A stretch of DNA of 13,282 nt from Pseudomonadota bacterium (lineage in GTDB: Bacteria; Pseudomonadota; Gammaproteobacteria; Burkholderiales; Burkholderiaceae_B), in contig JAEWFK010000171.1 in NCBI GenBank assembly GCA_023388835.1, positions 1 through 13,282 on the forward strand, in the 5' to 3' direction. Positions 6,860 through 13,282 of this stretch are shown piece after piece. The translations under genes and the position numbers were made by a program. The notes beneath the pieces were generated by a model, which did not search any database, was not told where the DNA came from, and saw nothing but the letters and a program-made list of their open reading frames with translations. Numbering within the stretch: position 1 is the first letter of the stretch; the number at the start of each line of letters is the position of its first letter.

Positions 6860-7905
6860 GAGGAATAGGGGGATTCAATGAACATGGCGTCGCCGTAACT
6901 GAAGAAGCGATACCGGGATTGCACAGCGTGCGCGTAGGCGCGACGCATGGGTTCCATGCCGGCCAGGGCGGCCACGAGCATCAACAGAGTGGACTGCGGC
7001 AGGTGAAAATTGGTAATGAGCGCATCCACCAGTCGATACCGGTAGCCGGGCGTGATGAAGAGGCGGGTGTCGCCTTCGATTTCCCTGCAGTCTTTATTCT
7101 GCTCCATCTGCGCCGCGGCGGATTCGAGCGCCCGCACGCTGGTGGTGCCCACGGCGACCACGCGGCCCCCGCGTGCGCGGGTTTCACGGATCCGGGCGAG
7201 GGCGTCCGCGCCCACATGGAATCGTTCAGCGTGCATCACATGTTCGCTCAGCCTTTCCACCCGCACGGGCTGAAAGGTGCCCGCGCCCACGTGCAAAGTG
7301 ACAAAGGCAGTATCGACGCCCATGCCGCCGAGCGTGGAAAGCATGGCTTCATCGAAATGCAGGCCCGCCGTGGGCGCGGCCACGGCGCCCGGCTCGCGGG
7401 CATAGACGGTCTGGTAGCGGCTGTCGTCTTCTTCACTGGCGGTATGGGTGATGTAGGGCGGCAGCGGCGTACTGCCATGCGCCTCAAGTAAAGTCAGCAC
7501 GTTATCCGGAAACTCGACCTCAAAGAGTTCGCCCTCACGGCCGGAAACAATGGCATCGAAGGCCTCTGCGAGCCGTAGACGGGTTCCAGCGCGCGGCGAC
7601 TTGCTGGCCTTGATATGGGCCAGGGCGCGACGGGGAGTGGTAATTCGTTCAATCAATACTTCCACCCGGCCTCCGCTTTCCTTGCTGCCGCGCAGCCGCG
7701 CCTTGATCACGCGCGTGTCGTTGAACACCAGGAGATCGCCGGCTTTCAGAAGGGACGGCAGCTGCTTGAAGAACCGGTCGTGCAGCCCGCCACCGCCGTC
7801 TACGTGGAGGAGCCGGCTGCCGCTACGCTGCTCTGCAGGTGTCTGGGCGATGAGTTCGGCAGGCAGCTCATAGTCGAACTGGGACAGCAGGAGATCGGGA
7901 TTCAC
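6856..7905 (-). CDS. queA: S-adenosylmethionine:tRNA ribosyltransferase-isomerase
   Basis: QueA transfers and rearranges the ribose of SAM onto preQ1-tRNA to give epoxyqueuosine, directly after Tgt. Family motifs, numbered from the chosen start, are FNDTRVIKARL (61-71), APTAGLHFDEAM (177-188), TLHVGAGTFQPV (203-214), GTTSVRALES (253-262), LITNFHLPQSTLLMLV (296-311) and FSYGDAMFI (335-343). I chose the GTG at 7905, giving 349 residues (E. coli about 356), because homology begins at about LLLSQFDYELPAELIAQTP. A TTG at 7911 is nearly as good. The frame stays open to a GTG at 7989, but the extra residues are Pro/Arg-rich and overlap a possible -10 box. No start has a clear Shine-Dalgarno. Confidence 0.95.
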   Translation of the reverse strand: MNPDLLLSQFDYELPAELIAQTPAEQRSGSRLLHVDGGGGLHDRFFKQLPSLLKAGDLLVFNDTRVIKARLRGSKESGGRVEVLIERITTPRRALAHIKASKSPRAGTRLRLAEAFDAIVSGREGELFEVEFPDNVLTLLEAHGSTPLPPYITHTASEEDDSRYQTVYAREPGAVAAPTAGLHFDEAMLSTLGGMGVDTAFVTLHVGAGTFQPVRVERLSEHVMHAERFHVGADALARIRETRARGGRVVAVGTTSVRALESAAAQMEQNKDCREIEGDTRLFITPGYRYRLVDALITNFHLPQSTLLMLVAALAGMEPMRRAYAHAVQSRYRFFSYGDAMFIESPYSS

Positions 7906-7961
7906 GGGCAATGTTGCTGGGCCGCCGCGCGGCGGGCACGGAAGAGAAGAAGGAACCGGGT

Positions 7962-7967
7962 ATTTTA
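7962..7967 (-). promoter_or_regulatory. Possible -10 box of queA-tgt
   Basis: TAAAAT on the minus strand lies about 57 bases before the preferred queA GTG, in an otherwise GC-rich divergent gap. No convincing -35 box is seen upstream. If real, transcription would begin after the upstream GTG at 7989, ruling that start out. Confidence 0.3.
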
Positions 7968-8050
7968 AGCGGTGTTCAGGAAAGGGCACGGGGCCATGGC
8001 CAGGGCGGCCCAGCTTTGGGTATGCTGGGGGTTTCCGCCGGACGAATCCC

Positions 8051-8107
8051 TTCCATAGTCAAACCGTTCCATAGTCAAACCGTTCCATAGTCGAATTCCG
8101 TTCCATG
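8051..8107 (+). repeat. 16-bp direct repeats running into the dacB start codon
   Basis: Two identical units TTCCATAGTCAAACCG (8051-8066, 8067-8082) are followed by an 18-bp variant, TTCCATAGTCGAATTCCG (8083-8100). A final partial copy, TTCCATG (8101-8107), contains the dacB ATG. They fill the place where a Shine-Dalgarno would normally lie. They could be a binding array, a slippage-prone spacer or a recent duplication. Confidence 0.9.
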
Positions 8108-9598
8108 CCAATCCAGCTTCCTCCGCGGGCGAAGGCGCTCAGGCAGCGCGCAAGACGGTGGGCGAGCGCCCTCGCCGTCACGGCCGGCCTGGCCGGTATG
8201 CCGCAGCCTGCCTCCGCCCAGCCGATCTACCCGCCCACATCGCTGCAGTCGCTGCCTCCGGAAGTCCAGCAAGCTTGGCGCGCTACCCGCTTGCCGGATT
8301 CCTCTTTGTCTTTGGTGGTGCATGAGCTGGGCGGTCCGCGGCTCGCTTCAGTCAATGCTTCGGCGCCCCGCAATCCGGCGTCGGTCATGAAGATGGTGAC
8401 CACCTGGACGGCCTTGTCCGGGCTGGGGCCCGATTACAGCTGGCGCACGGCCTTCTACGCCCGTCCGGATGCCGAGGTGGATGCGGAAGGCTCGCTGGCC
8501 GGCCCCCTGTATTTGAAGGCGGGCGGCGACCCCTTGCTGACCATGCATGAGCTCTGGTCTTTGCTCAGGGAACTGCGGCTGCGCGGCATCAAGAACCTGT
8601 CTGAGGTCGTCGTGGACCGCAGCCGGTTCGGCGACGTGGCGCTGGACCCCGGCGCTTTCGATGGCGCGGGCGATCGTCCCTATAACGCCAGTCCCGATGC
8701 CATGATGGTGGGCCTGGGCACGATCCGGCTGGTGTTCATGCCGGACCCCGCGGCGCGCAAATGGGTGCCTATCATCGACCCGCCCATGCAGGGCATACGT
8801 GTGCAGGGCAAAGTCGAATGGAGCAATGCGCGATGCCCTGGGTCTCCGCATGTCATCACACAGCTTCGCCGCACAGGCAAGGAGACTGTGGTGGAGGTAT
8901 CCGGTACGGTGGCCGGCTCCTGCGGAGAGTTTTCCCTCTACCGGCTGGCATTGCCGCAGGCCCAGCATTTCGAGGCCATGTTCCGCATGCTGTGGAAAGA
9001 GTTGGGCGGTACGCTGGCCCGCGGCCTGCGCGAGGGCAGCGTTCCCGCCAATGCCCGCATGCTGGCCTGGCATGACTCCGAATCCTTGGCGGACACCATC
9101 CGCCTGATCAACAAGCAAAGCAATAATGTCATGGCTCGCACCCTGCTGCTCACCCTGGGCGCTGAGCAGCGGTCTTCCGGCGCCACGCCTCGTGCCGGCG
9201 CTCAGGCCGCGCTCAATGTGCTGCAGGAGCAGGGGGTGGATACGCGCGGCTGGGTGCTTGAGAATGGCTCGGGGCTGTCGCGTACGGAAAGGCTGACCGC
9301 GGAGGGGCTCACCGGCATGTTGGACGTCGCCTGGCGCTCGCCGCTGATGCCGGAATTCATGTCGTCGCTGGCCATATCCGGTGTGGACGGCACCATGCGC
9401 CGCCGCTTGCGCAGCGACGAGACCCGCGGCATGGCTCATCTCAAGACGGGGACCTTGCGCGATTCGCGCGCGTTGGCGGGGTATGTGCTTGGATCGAGCG
9501 GACGCCGCTATGCGCTGGTTGTCATGATCAACGAAGACCGCGCGGCGACAACCGGAAAGTTTCTTGATGAGCTCGTGGAATGGCTGGCAAAGCGTTAG
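8105..9598 (+). CDS. dacB: D-alanyl-D-alanine carboxypeptidase/endopeptidase, PBP4 type (peptidase S13)
   Basis: This is a periplasmic penicillin-binding protein that trims or cleaves D-Ala-containing peptide cross-links of peptidoglycan. The protein has 497 residues. An Arg-rich N-terminus and hydrophobic stretch (about 20-32) end at ASA|Q, a likely signal-peptidase site after residue 38. All three penicillin-binding motifs are present: SVMK (S93-K96), SNN (339-341) and KTG (447-449). The S13-typical ENGSGLSR is at 387-394. The ATG at 8105 is the only workable start: a stop lies 11 codons upstream and the next ATG is beyond the signal peptide. No Shine-Dalgarno precedes it; direct repeats occupy the leader. 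It is divergent from queA and stands alone in function here. Confidence 0.95.
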   Translation: MPIQLPPRAKALRQRARRWASALAVTAGLAGMPQPASAQPIYPPTSLQSLPPEVQQAWRATRLPDSSLSLVVHELGGPRLASVNASAPRNPASVMKMVTTWTALSGLGPDYSWRTAFYARPDAEVDAEGSLAGPLYLKAGGDPLLTMHELWSLLRELRLRGIKNLSEVVVDRSRFGDVALDPGAFDGAGDRPYNASPDAMMVGLGTIRLVFMPDPAARKWVPIIDPPMQGIRVQGKVEWSNARCPGSPHVITQLRRTGKETVVEVSGTVAGSCGEFSLYRLALPQAQHFEAMFRMLWKELGGTLARGLREGSVPANARMLAWHDSESLADTIRLINKQSNNVMARTLLLTLGAEQRSSGATPRAGAQAALNVLQEQGVDTRGWVLENGSGLSRTERLTAEGLTGMLDVAWRSPLMPEFMSSLAISGVDGTMRRRLRSDETRGMAHLKTGTLRDSRALAGYVLGSSGRRYALVVMINEDRAATTGKFLDELVEWLAKR

Positions 9599-9613
9599 CC
9601 GCGGCGCAGCGAC

Positions 9614-9717
9614 TCGTGCATAATTCGCCAGGGAGGCTCTGCACGAATCCGGCGGCACGTACGCAGTGGTACAGAGGCTCCGCGAAGTCGTCATTGTCGT
9701 AGCAGGAAGCCTTTTCA
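9614..9717 (+). promoter_or_regulatory. upp leader: candidate promoter, inverted repeats and ribosome-binding site
   Basis: The 119-base gap after dacB holds a -10-like CATAAT (9619-9624) with a poor -35. There is an inverted repeat TCGTGCA (9614-9620) / TGCACGA (9640-9646). A second imperfect repeat, GGAGGCTCTG (9632-9641) / CAGAGGCTCC (9672-9681), pairs at 9 of 10 positions. The two structures overlap at 9640-9641 and cannot both form fully, as in attenuator-like leaders. AGGAAG (9704-9709) is a good Shine-Dalgarno for upp. A regulatory role is inferred only. Confidence 0.35.
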
Positions 9718-10356
9718 ATGCCCATACATGAAATCCGTCACCCCCTCATCCGGCACAAGCTTGGCCTCATGCGCAAGGCCGAGCTGAGCACCAAGAATTT
9801 CCGCGAAATGTCCCAGGAGATCGCCGCGCTGCTCACCTACGAGGCGTCCAAGGACCTTCCGCTCGAGCAAGACACCATACAAGGCTGGTGCGGGCCCGTC
9901 GACGTCGAGAAGATCGCGGGCAAGAAAGTCACTGTCGTACCCATTCTGCGCGCGGGCATCGGCATGCTGGACGGCGTGCTCATGCTCATTCCGGGTGCCA
10001 AGGTCAGTGCGGTAGGCATCGCCCGCAACGAAGAAACCTTCGAGGCCCAGCCCTACCTCGAGCGGCTCGTGGGGCAGCTGGAGCAGCGTCTGGCGCTCAT
10101 TGTCGACCCCATGTTGGCGACGGGCGGGTCCATGGTGGCCACCATTGACCTCCTGAAGAAGGCCGGGTGCCGCAACGTGCGCGCCCTGGTGCTCGTGGCG
10201 GCACCCGAAGGCATTGCCGCCGTCGAAAAGCATCACCCTGACGTGCATATTTACACTGCTTCGATCGACAGCCATCTGGACGAAAACGGCTACATCATTC
10301 CGGGACTCGGCGACGCGGGCGACCGCATCTTCGGGACCCGGCAGAAAGACGCCTAG
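9718..10356 (+). CDS. upp: Uracil phosphoribosyltransferase
   Basis: Upp is a cytoplasmic pyrimidine-salvage enzyme making UMP from uracil and PRPP. The protein has 212 residues, against about 208 in E. coli. It shows RAGIGM (78-83), the PRPP-binding loop VDPMLATGGS (129-138), and the C-terminal uracil-binding stretch YIIPGLGDAGDR (192-203). A Shine-Dalgarno AGGAAG lies 8 bases before the ATG. It follows dacB with a 119-base structured leader. No uracil permease (uraA), often its partner, is next to it here. Confidence 0.98.
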   Translation: MPIHEIRHPLIRHKLGLMRKAELSTKNFREMSQEIAALLTYEASKDLPLEQDTIQGWCGPVDVEKIAGKKVTVVPILRAGIGMLDGVLMLIPGAKVSAVGIARNEETFEAQPYLERLVGQLEQRLALIVDPMLATGGSMVATIDLLKKAGCRNVRALVLVAAPEGIAAVEKHHPDVHIYTASIDSHLDENGYIIPGLGDAGDRIFGTRQKDA

Positions 10357-10424
10357 GTACACGGCTTGCATGCTGCGTTCCACGGTGTCCTCTTGCAACA
10401 CCCTTCATTCACAGGAGTCGAAAT

Positions 10425-10739
10425 ATGAACGAGAAAGATATCCGGGCCAGCGAAGAACAATTTGTCGAGCAGATCAAGAGCAGCCTCGACGAAGCGGAGC
10501 GCATGTTGCAGCAGGCTGCGGAAGCCACCGGCGAGAAGGCAGAAGAACTGCGCGACAGCGCCATGCGTTCGTTGCGGCGCACACGTGAGCATCTTTATTC
10601 GACTCAGGATGAACTCATGGTTCGCGGTCGCCGCGCCATGCGCCTGACGGACGACTACGTACACGACAATCCCTGGAGGGCGATCGGCACAGCGGGGCTC
10701 ATCGGCGTATTGGTCGGCGCTCTCATCTGCCGTCGCTGA
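10425..10739 (+). CDS. DUF883 / ElaB-YqjD family small membrane-anchored protein
   Basis: The protein has 104 residues. A charged, helical N-terminal part (about 5-70, rich in Glu, Lys and Arg, probably coiled coil) is followed by the family signature DDYVHDNPWRAIG (76-88) and one C-terminal membrane helix (about 86-101) ending in CRR. E. coli YqjD and ElaB are tail-anchored inner-membrane proteins that bind ribosomes in stationary phase; a similar role here is an inference. AGGAG (10413-10417) precedes the ATG. It is followed after 11 bases by a YqjE-like gene, matching the E. coli yqjD-yqjE-yqjK order. Confidence 0.92.
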   Translation: MNEKDIRASEEQFVEQIKSSLDEAERMLQQAAEATGEKAEELRDSAMRSLRRTREHLYSTQDELMVRGRRAMRLTDDYVHDNPWRAIGTAGLIGVLVGALICRR

Positions 10740-10750
10740 GGCGGACGCCC

Positions 10751-11176
10751 ATGGCGCTGCGCCAAGCCGTCGGCGGGCTTTCCGCGACTCTTCTCTCGAT
10801 TCTGCGCACCCGCTTCGAGCTCTTCATGCTCGAAGCGGCCGAGCAGAGAACCAATGTCCTCGTCATGGCGGGCATGGCCTTCGGTGCACTGGTGTTTTTG
10901 GTGCTCGCGGTGCTGGTCTTCACGGTGACGGTGGCGCTCTATTTCTGGCCAACCGAAGATCGTTACGTTGCGCTGGCCGTGCTGGCCTTCATCTATTTCG
11001 CTCTCGGCATCGGCTTGCTGATCGCTCTGCGCAGCCGCATCGTCAAGGGGCCCACGCCCTTCGGCGCGACGCTTGAAGAACTGCGCCGGGATATCCAGTT
11101 GGTGGAGCGGCTGAAGGAGCCCTCGGCTTATCCGGTGCCTCCAGAGTGGATGCCGCCTCCGGGAGATCGCCCATGA
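10751..11176 (+). CDS. YqjE-like / phage-holin-superfamily membrane protein
   Basis: The protein has 141 residues. An amphipathic N-terminus (about 8-30, RFELFMLEAAEQR) leads into two hydrophobic segments at about 36-63 and 72-93, then a basic and Pro-rich cytoplasmic tail. This is the layout of YqjE-type proteins, annotated as holin-like. It is a chromosomal membrane protein of unknown function, with no endolysin or phage gene nearby, so lysis is unlikely. GAGG (10738-10741) overlaps the stop of the previous gene and serves as Shine-Dalgarno. The stop overlaps the next start as ATGA. Confidence 0.88.
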   Translation: MALRQAVGGLSATLLSILRTRFELFMLEAAEQRTNVLVMAGMAFGALVFLVLAVLVFTVTVALYFWPTEDRYVALAVLAFIYFALGIGLLIALRSRIVKGPTPFGATLEELRRDIQLVERLKEPSAYPVPPEWMPPPGDRP

Positions 11177-11517
11177 GCAAGCCATCTTCGACGCGGGACC
11201 GAGCGCTGCGCATCGAATTGCTCAGGGCACGTGCGGCCATCGAGCGGCAGAGCGTGGCGCACGGGGTGCATGAGCTTGGCAGTTCATTGACGCCCCGCGG
11301 CCTGCTCGAATCGTTCTTTCCGCGAAGCCGGGGCAAATCCCCCTCAGACTTGCTTTTTCGGGCGCTCACTTTATCAAAGCGCTACCCCATGATGCTGTCA
11401 TTGGGCTCGGCACTGTTTTCCACCGCCAAGCGCCAACGCGTGCGCTGGTGGAAGCTGGCGGCGGGCGCCCTTGTAGCTTGGCAGATGTCCCGCAAGTCGG
11501 GCAAGTCGCGAAGGTAA
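11173..11517 (+). CDS. YqjK-like small protein
   Basis: The protein has 114 residues and resembles YqjK mainly by position and layout. A basic helical N-terminus (RDRALRIELLRARAAIERQ) is followed by two moderately hydrophobic stretches (about 70-85 and 93-105) and a very basic tail, MSRKSGKSRR. I chose the ATG at 11173, which overlaps the yqjE-like stop by 4 bases. An upstream in-frame ATG at 11146 would overlap the previous gene by 31 bases. The function is unknown. It ends the three-gene block just before a terminator. Confidence 0.82.
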   Translation: MSKPSSTRDRALRIELLRARAAIERQSVAHGVHELGSSLTPRGLLESFFPRSRGKSPSDLLFRALTLSKRYPMMLSLGSALFSTAKRQRVRWWKLAAGALVAWQMSRKSGKSRR

Positions 11518-11522
11518 AACCC

Positions 11523-11557
11523 AAGGTCTGGAGGCTGCCCGTTTCCAGACCTTTTTT
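11523..11557 (+). terminator. Bidirectional intrinsic terminator between the yqj-like block and ubiD
   Basis: A perfect 10-bp stem AAGGTCTGGA / TCCAGACCTT with an 11-base loop is followed by a T6 run on the plus strand. It starts 5 bases after the yqjK-like stop. On the minus strand GGGTTTTACC follows the stem, so it may also end ubiD, whose stop is 10 bases away. Confidence 0.93.
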
Positions 11558-11566
11558 CCACCTGGT

Positions 11567-13111
11567 CTACAGGCCCAGGGTATCCCACATGGCGTCCACC
11601 CGGGCGCTCACTTCCGCGTCCATGCGAATGGGGCGACCCCACTCCCGATCCGTTTCACCCGGCCATTTATTGGTGGCGTCCATGCCCATCTTGCCGCCCA
11701 GGCCGGAGACCGGAGATGCGAAGTCCAGATAATCGATCGGTGTATTTTCCACGAGCACCGTATCCCGGACCGGGTCCATGCGGGTCGTCATGGCCCACAC
11801 CACTTCCTTCCAATCCCGGATGTCGATGTCGTCGTCAACGACGATGATGAACTTCGTATACATGAATTGCCGCAGGATGCTCCAGATGCCGAACAGCACG
11901 CGCTTGGCATGGCCGGGATACTGTTTGCGCATGGATACAACGGCCAAACGATAGCTGCAGCCTTCGGGCGGCAGGTAGAAATCCGTGATCTCCGGCAGCT
12001 GGCGGCGGAGCAATGGCACGAAGACTTCGTTAAGCGCTACTCCGAGCACGGCGGGTTCGTCCGGCGGTTTACCAGTATATGTACTGTGGTAGATGGGATC
12101 ACGCCGCATGGTGATGCGGTCGACCGTAAAGACGGGGAACCAATCCTGTTCGTTGTAGTAGCCGGTATGGTCGCCGTAGGGGCCTTCCAGCGCCATTTCG
12201 TAGTCGCTGTGCGGCGGTGCAGGCGCGCCTTCGGGCGCACGGGGCGCTATGGCACGCGGGTCGCCCGCCGGCAGAATATGCCCTTCAAGAACGATCTCGG
12301 CATAGGCAGGCACCGAAAGCTCGCCGCCCAAGGCGTCGGCCAGCTCGGTGCGTGAACCGCGGAGCAGGCCGGCGAATTGATATTCGGAGAGGCTGTCGGG
12401 AACGGGGGTCACCGCCGCCAGTATGGTGGCCGGGTCCGTGCCCAAGGCCACGGCGATGGGAAACGGCTTGCCGGGGTGGGCGAGGCAGTGGTCGCGAAAG
12501 TCCAGCGCGCCGCCCCGGTGGGACAGCCAGCGCATGATGAGCTTGTTGGGTCCGATCTGCTGCTGCCGGTATATGCCCAGGTTCTGGCGCTTTGCCCGCG
12601 GCCCGCGAGTGATGACCAGGCCCCAGGTGAGCAGGGGAGCTGCATCGTCCGGCCAGCAATGCTGCAGGGGGATGCGGGAAAGATCCACATCGTCGCCTTC
12701 CAGCACGATTTCCTGGCAGGGCGCGCTGCGGATACGCTTGGGGCTCATGTCCCACAGCGCTGATTTGAGCGTTCCGACTGTTCCGATCGCCTCGCGCAGA
12801 CTACGGGGGGCTTCTGGCTCGCGCAAGCTGGCGAGCAGTTCGCCGATGTCGCGCAGCGCCGAGACATCAGAGGCGCCCATGCCCCACGCGACCCGTTGAG
12901 GGGTCCCGAACAGGTTCGCGAGCACGGGCATGGACGCCGGCTTTCCGTCATGCACGGGCTGTTCGAACAGCAGGGCGGGACCGGCCTTACGCAATACCCG
13001 GTCACTGATTTCGGTCATTTCCAACCGCGTCGAAACCGGCTGCGTAATGCGCTTCAGGTCGCCGGCTTTCTCGAGTTGCCGAATGAAGTCTCTGAGGTCA
13101 CGGTATTTCAC
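11567..13111 (-). CDS. ubiD: 3-octaprenyl-4-hydroxybenzoate carboxy-lyase UbiD
   Basis: UbiD is the prenylated-FMN-dependent decarboxylase of ubiquinone biosynthesis, membrane-associated, needing the cofactor made by UbiX (not in this window). The protein has 514 residues, against about 497 in E. coli. Against the E. coli sequence as I recall it, the metal ligands N177 and E243, the prFMN-contact stretches IYR (180-182), RWL (194-196) and RG (199-200), and the catalytic acid D314 (in EGPYGDHTGYY) all match. About 22 extra Pro/Ala-rich residues lie between E243 and D314 (about 284-305). The start is GTG at 13111, giving the usual MKYRDLRDF. It is convergent with the yqj-like block. Confidence 0.97.
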   Translation of the reverse strand: MKYRDLRDFIRQLEKAGDLKRITQPVSTRLEMTEISDRVLRKAGPALLFEQPVHDGKPASMPVLANLFGTPQRVAWGMGASDVSALRDIGELLASLREPEAPRSLREAIGTVGTLKSALWDMSPKRIRSAPCQEIVLEGDDVDLSRIPLQHCWPDDAAPLLTWGLVITRGPRAKRQNLGIYRQQQIGPNKLIMRWLSHRGGALDFRDHCLAHPGKPFPIAVALGTDPATILAAVTPVPDSLSEYQFAGLLRGSRTELADALGGELSVPAYAEIVLEGHILPAGDPRAIAPRAPEGAPAPPHSDYEMALEGPYGDHTGYYNEQDWFPVFTVDRITMRRDPIYHSTYTGKPPDEPAVLGVALNEVFVPLLRRQLPEITDFYLPPEGCSYRLAVVSMRKQYPGHAKRVLFGIWSILRQFMYTKFIIVVDDDIDIRDWKEVVWAMTTRMDPVRDTVLVENTPIDYLDFASPVSGLGGKMGMDATNKWPGETDREWGRPIRMDAEVSARVDAMWDTLGL

Positions 13112-13237
13112 TTGGACATGCAGTTCCGGTTACAGTCTTGGGAGCGATGGGGCATATCCGACGGCGAGCGCCGGTTCGCAGGCTCCTCAGGGAAAAGGAA
13201 GGTTAACATTCCGATGGTTTGATTTCAGGGGGAAGCC
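13112..13237 (+). promoter_or_regulatory. Leader gap with a weak glycine-riboswitch-like core
   Basis: This gap between divergent ubiD and the partial gene holds, in order, GGGAGCGA (13140-13147), CGCCG (13169-13173), GCA (13178-13180) and CTCCTCAGGGAAAAGGA (13183-13199). The glycine aptamer has GGGAGAGA, GCGCCGAAGG, GCAA and CTCTCAGGCAAAAGGAC in that order. GGGAG can pair with CTCCT. Several conserved bases differ: the G after CAGG, and the missing C after AAAAGGA. It may be a diverged aptamer or chance. A -10-like TACAGT (13131-13136) lies before it. Confidence 0.22.
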
Positions 13238-13282
13238 ATGGCCGTCGAGCCGGCTCACGGACCACTGTCGCGTCCGATGAGA
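13238..13282 (+). CDS. Start of an unidentified gene (partial, cut by window edge)
   Basis: An ATG at 13238 with a strong Shine-Dalgarno, AGGGGGAA (13227-13234), opens a frame read to the window end as MAVEPAHGPLSRPMR. Fifteen residues are too few to name a family. The ribosome-binding site, its spacing and the 126-base gap before it make a real gene likely. Confidence 0.5.
   Translation, partial: MAVEPAHGPLSRPMR

Noticed and set aside
7906..7989. A 28-residue N-terminal extension of queA from the GTG at 7989
   Set aside because: The extra residues are Pro/Arg-rich, lie outside the family's length, have no ribosome-binding site and span a -10-like TAAAAT.
8348..9718. A 456-codon open frame on the minus strand opposite dacB
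   Set aside because: It is a GC-driven antisense shadow of a well-recognised gene whose three catalytic motifs are intact; its translation is Arg/His/Gln-rich and has no recognisable domain.
9715..10401. A 228-codon minus-strand frame opposite upp
   Set aside because: It mirrors the upp reading frame almost exactly; upp is unambiguous and has a proper ribosome-binding site.
10751..11176. Holin-like gene as a sign of a prophage
   Set aside because: It sits in a yqjD-yqjE-yqjK-like chromosomal set with no phage structural, lysis or integrase genes around it.
13214..13222. ATG-GTT-TGA mini-frame after an AGGAAGG in the last leader
   Set aside because: A two-codon frame cannot be told from chance without conservation data.
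1..13282. A novel multi-gene defence, secretion or biosynthetic system
   Set aside because: Apart from the first 15 codons of an unidentified gene at the right edge, every sizeable coding region fits a known housekeeping or widespread family in a conserved order; there is no unexplained operon, CRISPR array, transposase or toxin-antitoxin pair.

Overview
This looks like a chromosomal housekeeping segment from a GC-rich betaproteobacterium, most likely order Burkholderiales, family Alcaligenaceae (the Bordetella/Achromobacter neighbourhood). That placement is an inference from three things: the gene order queA-tgt-yajC-secD-secF followed by miaB-phoH, the style of the proteins, and the high GC coding sequence. 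There is no phage, IS element, CRISPR array, tRNA or rRNA. No stretch longer than about 200 bases lacks a gene.

Left part, minus strand (positions 1-7905). Three transcriptional blocks run leftwards. First, queA and tgt overlap by 4 bases and make the queuosine modification of tRNA. Second, yajC-secD-secF encodes the accessory membrane complex of the Sec translocase. It has a plausible promoter in an AT-rich gap upstream of yajC and a GC-rich hairpin in each of its two internal gaps. Third, miaB and phoH overlap by 4 bases. They encode a tRNA methylthiotransferase and a PhoH-type ATPase cut by the window edge. A strong inverted repeat after secF probably ends the sec operon, and a TACAAT box just beyond it may start miaB.

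Middle part, plus strand (8105-11517). dacB (a periplasmic D,D-carboxypeptidase of the PBP4 type) diverges from queA. Its leader consists of 16-bp direct repeats running into the start codon, with no visible Shine-Dalgarno. Next is upp (uracil salvage), then a compact three-gene set resembling E. coli yqjD-yqjE-yqjK: small membrane proteins, the last two overlapping by 4 bases. A clear bidirectional terminator follows.

Right part (11567-13282). ubiD (ubiquinone biosynthesis decarboxylase) lies on the minus strand, convergent with the yqj-like genes. It carries a Pro/Ala-rich insertion relative to the E. coli enzyme as I recall it. Upstream of it, a 126-base gap leads rightwards into the first 15 codons of an unidentified plus-strand gene. 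That gap contains a weak resemblance to the glycine-riboswitch core.

I see no new multi-gene system. The most unusual item is a four-fold 13-residue repeat (core LI(L/V)PEEP(E/D)) in an N-terminal extension of MiaB. Its copies differ mostly at silent positions, which suggests selection on the peptide.
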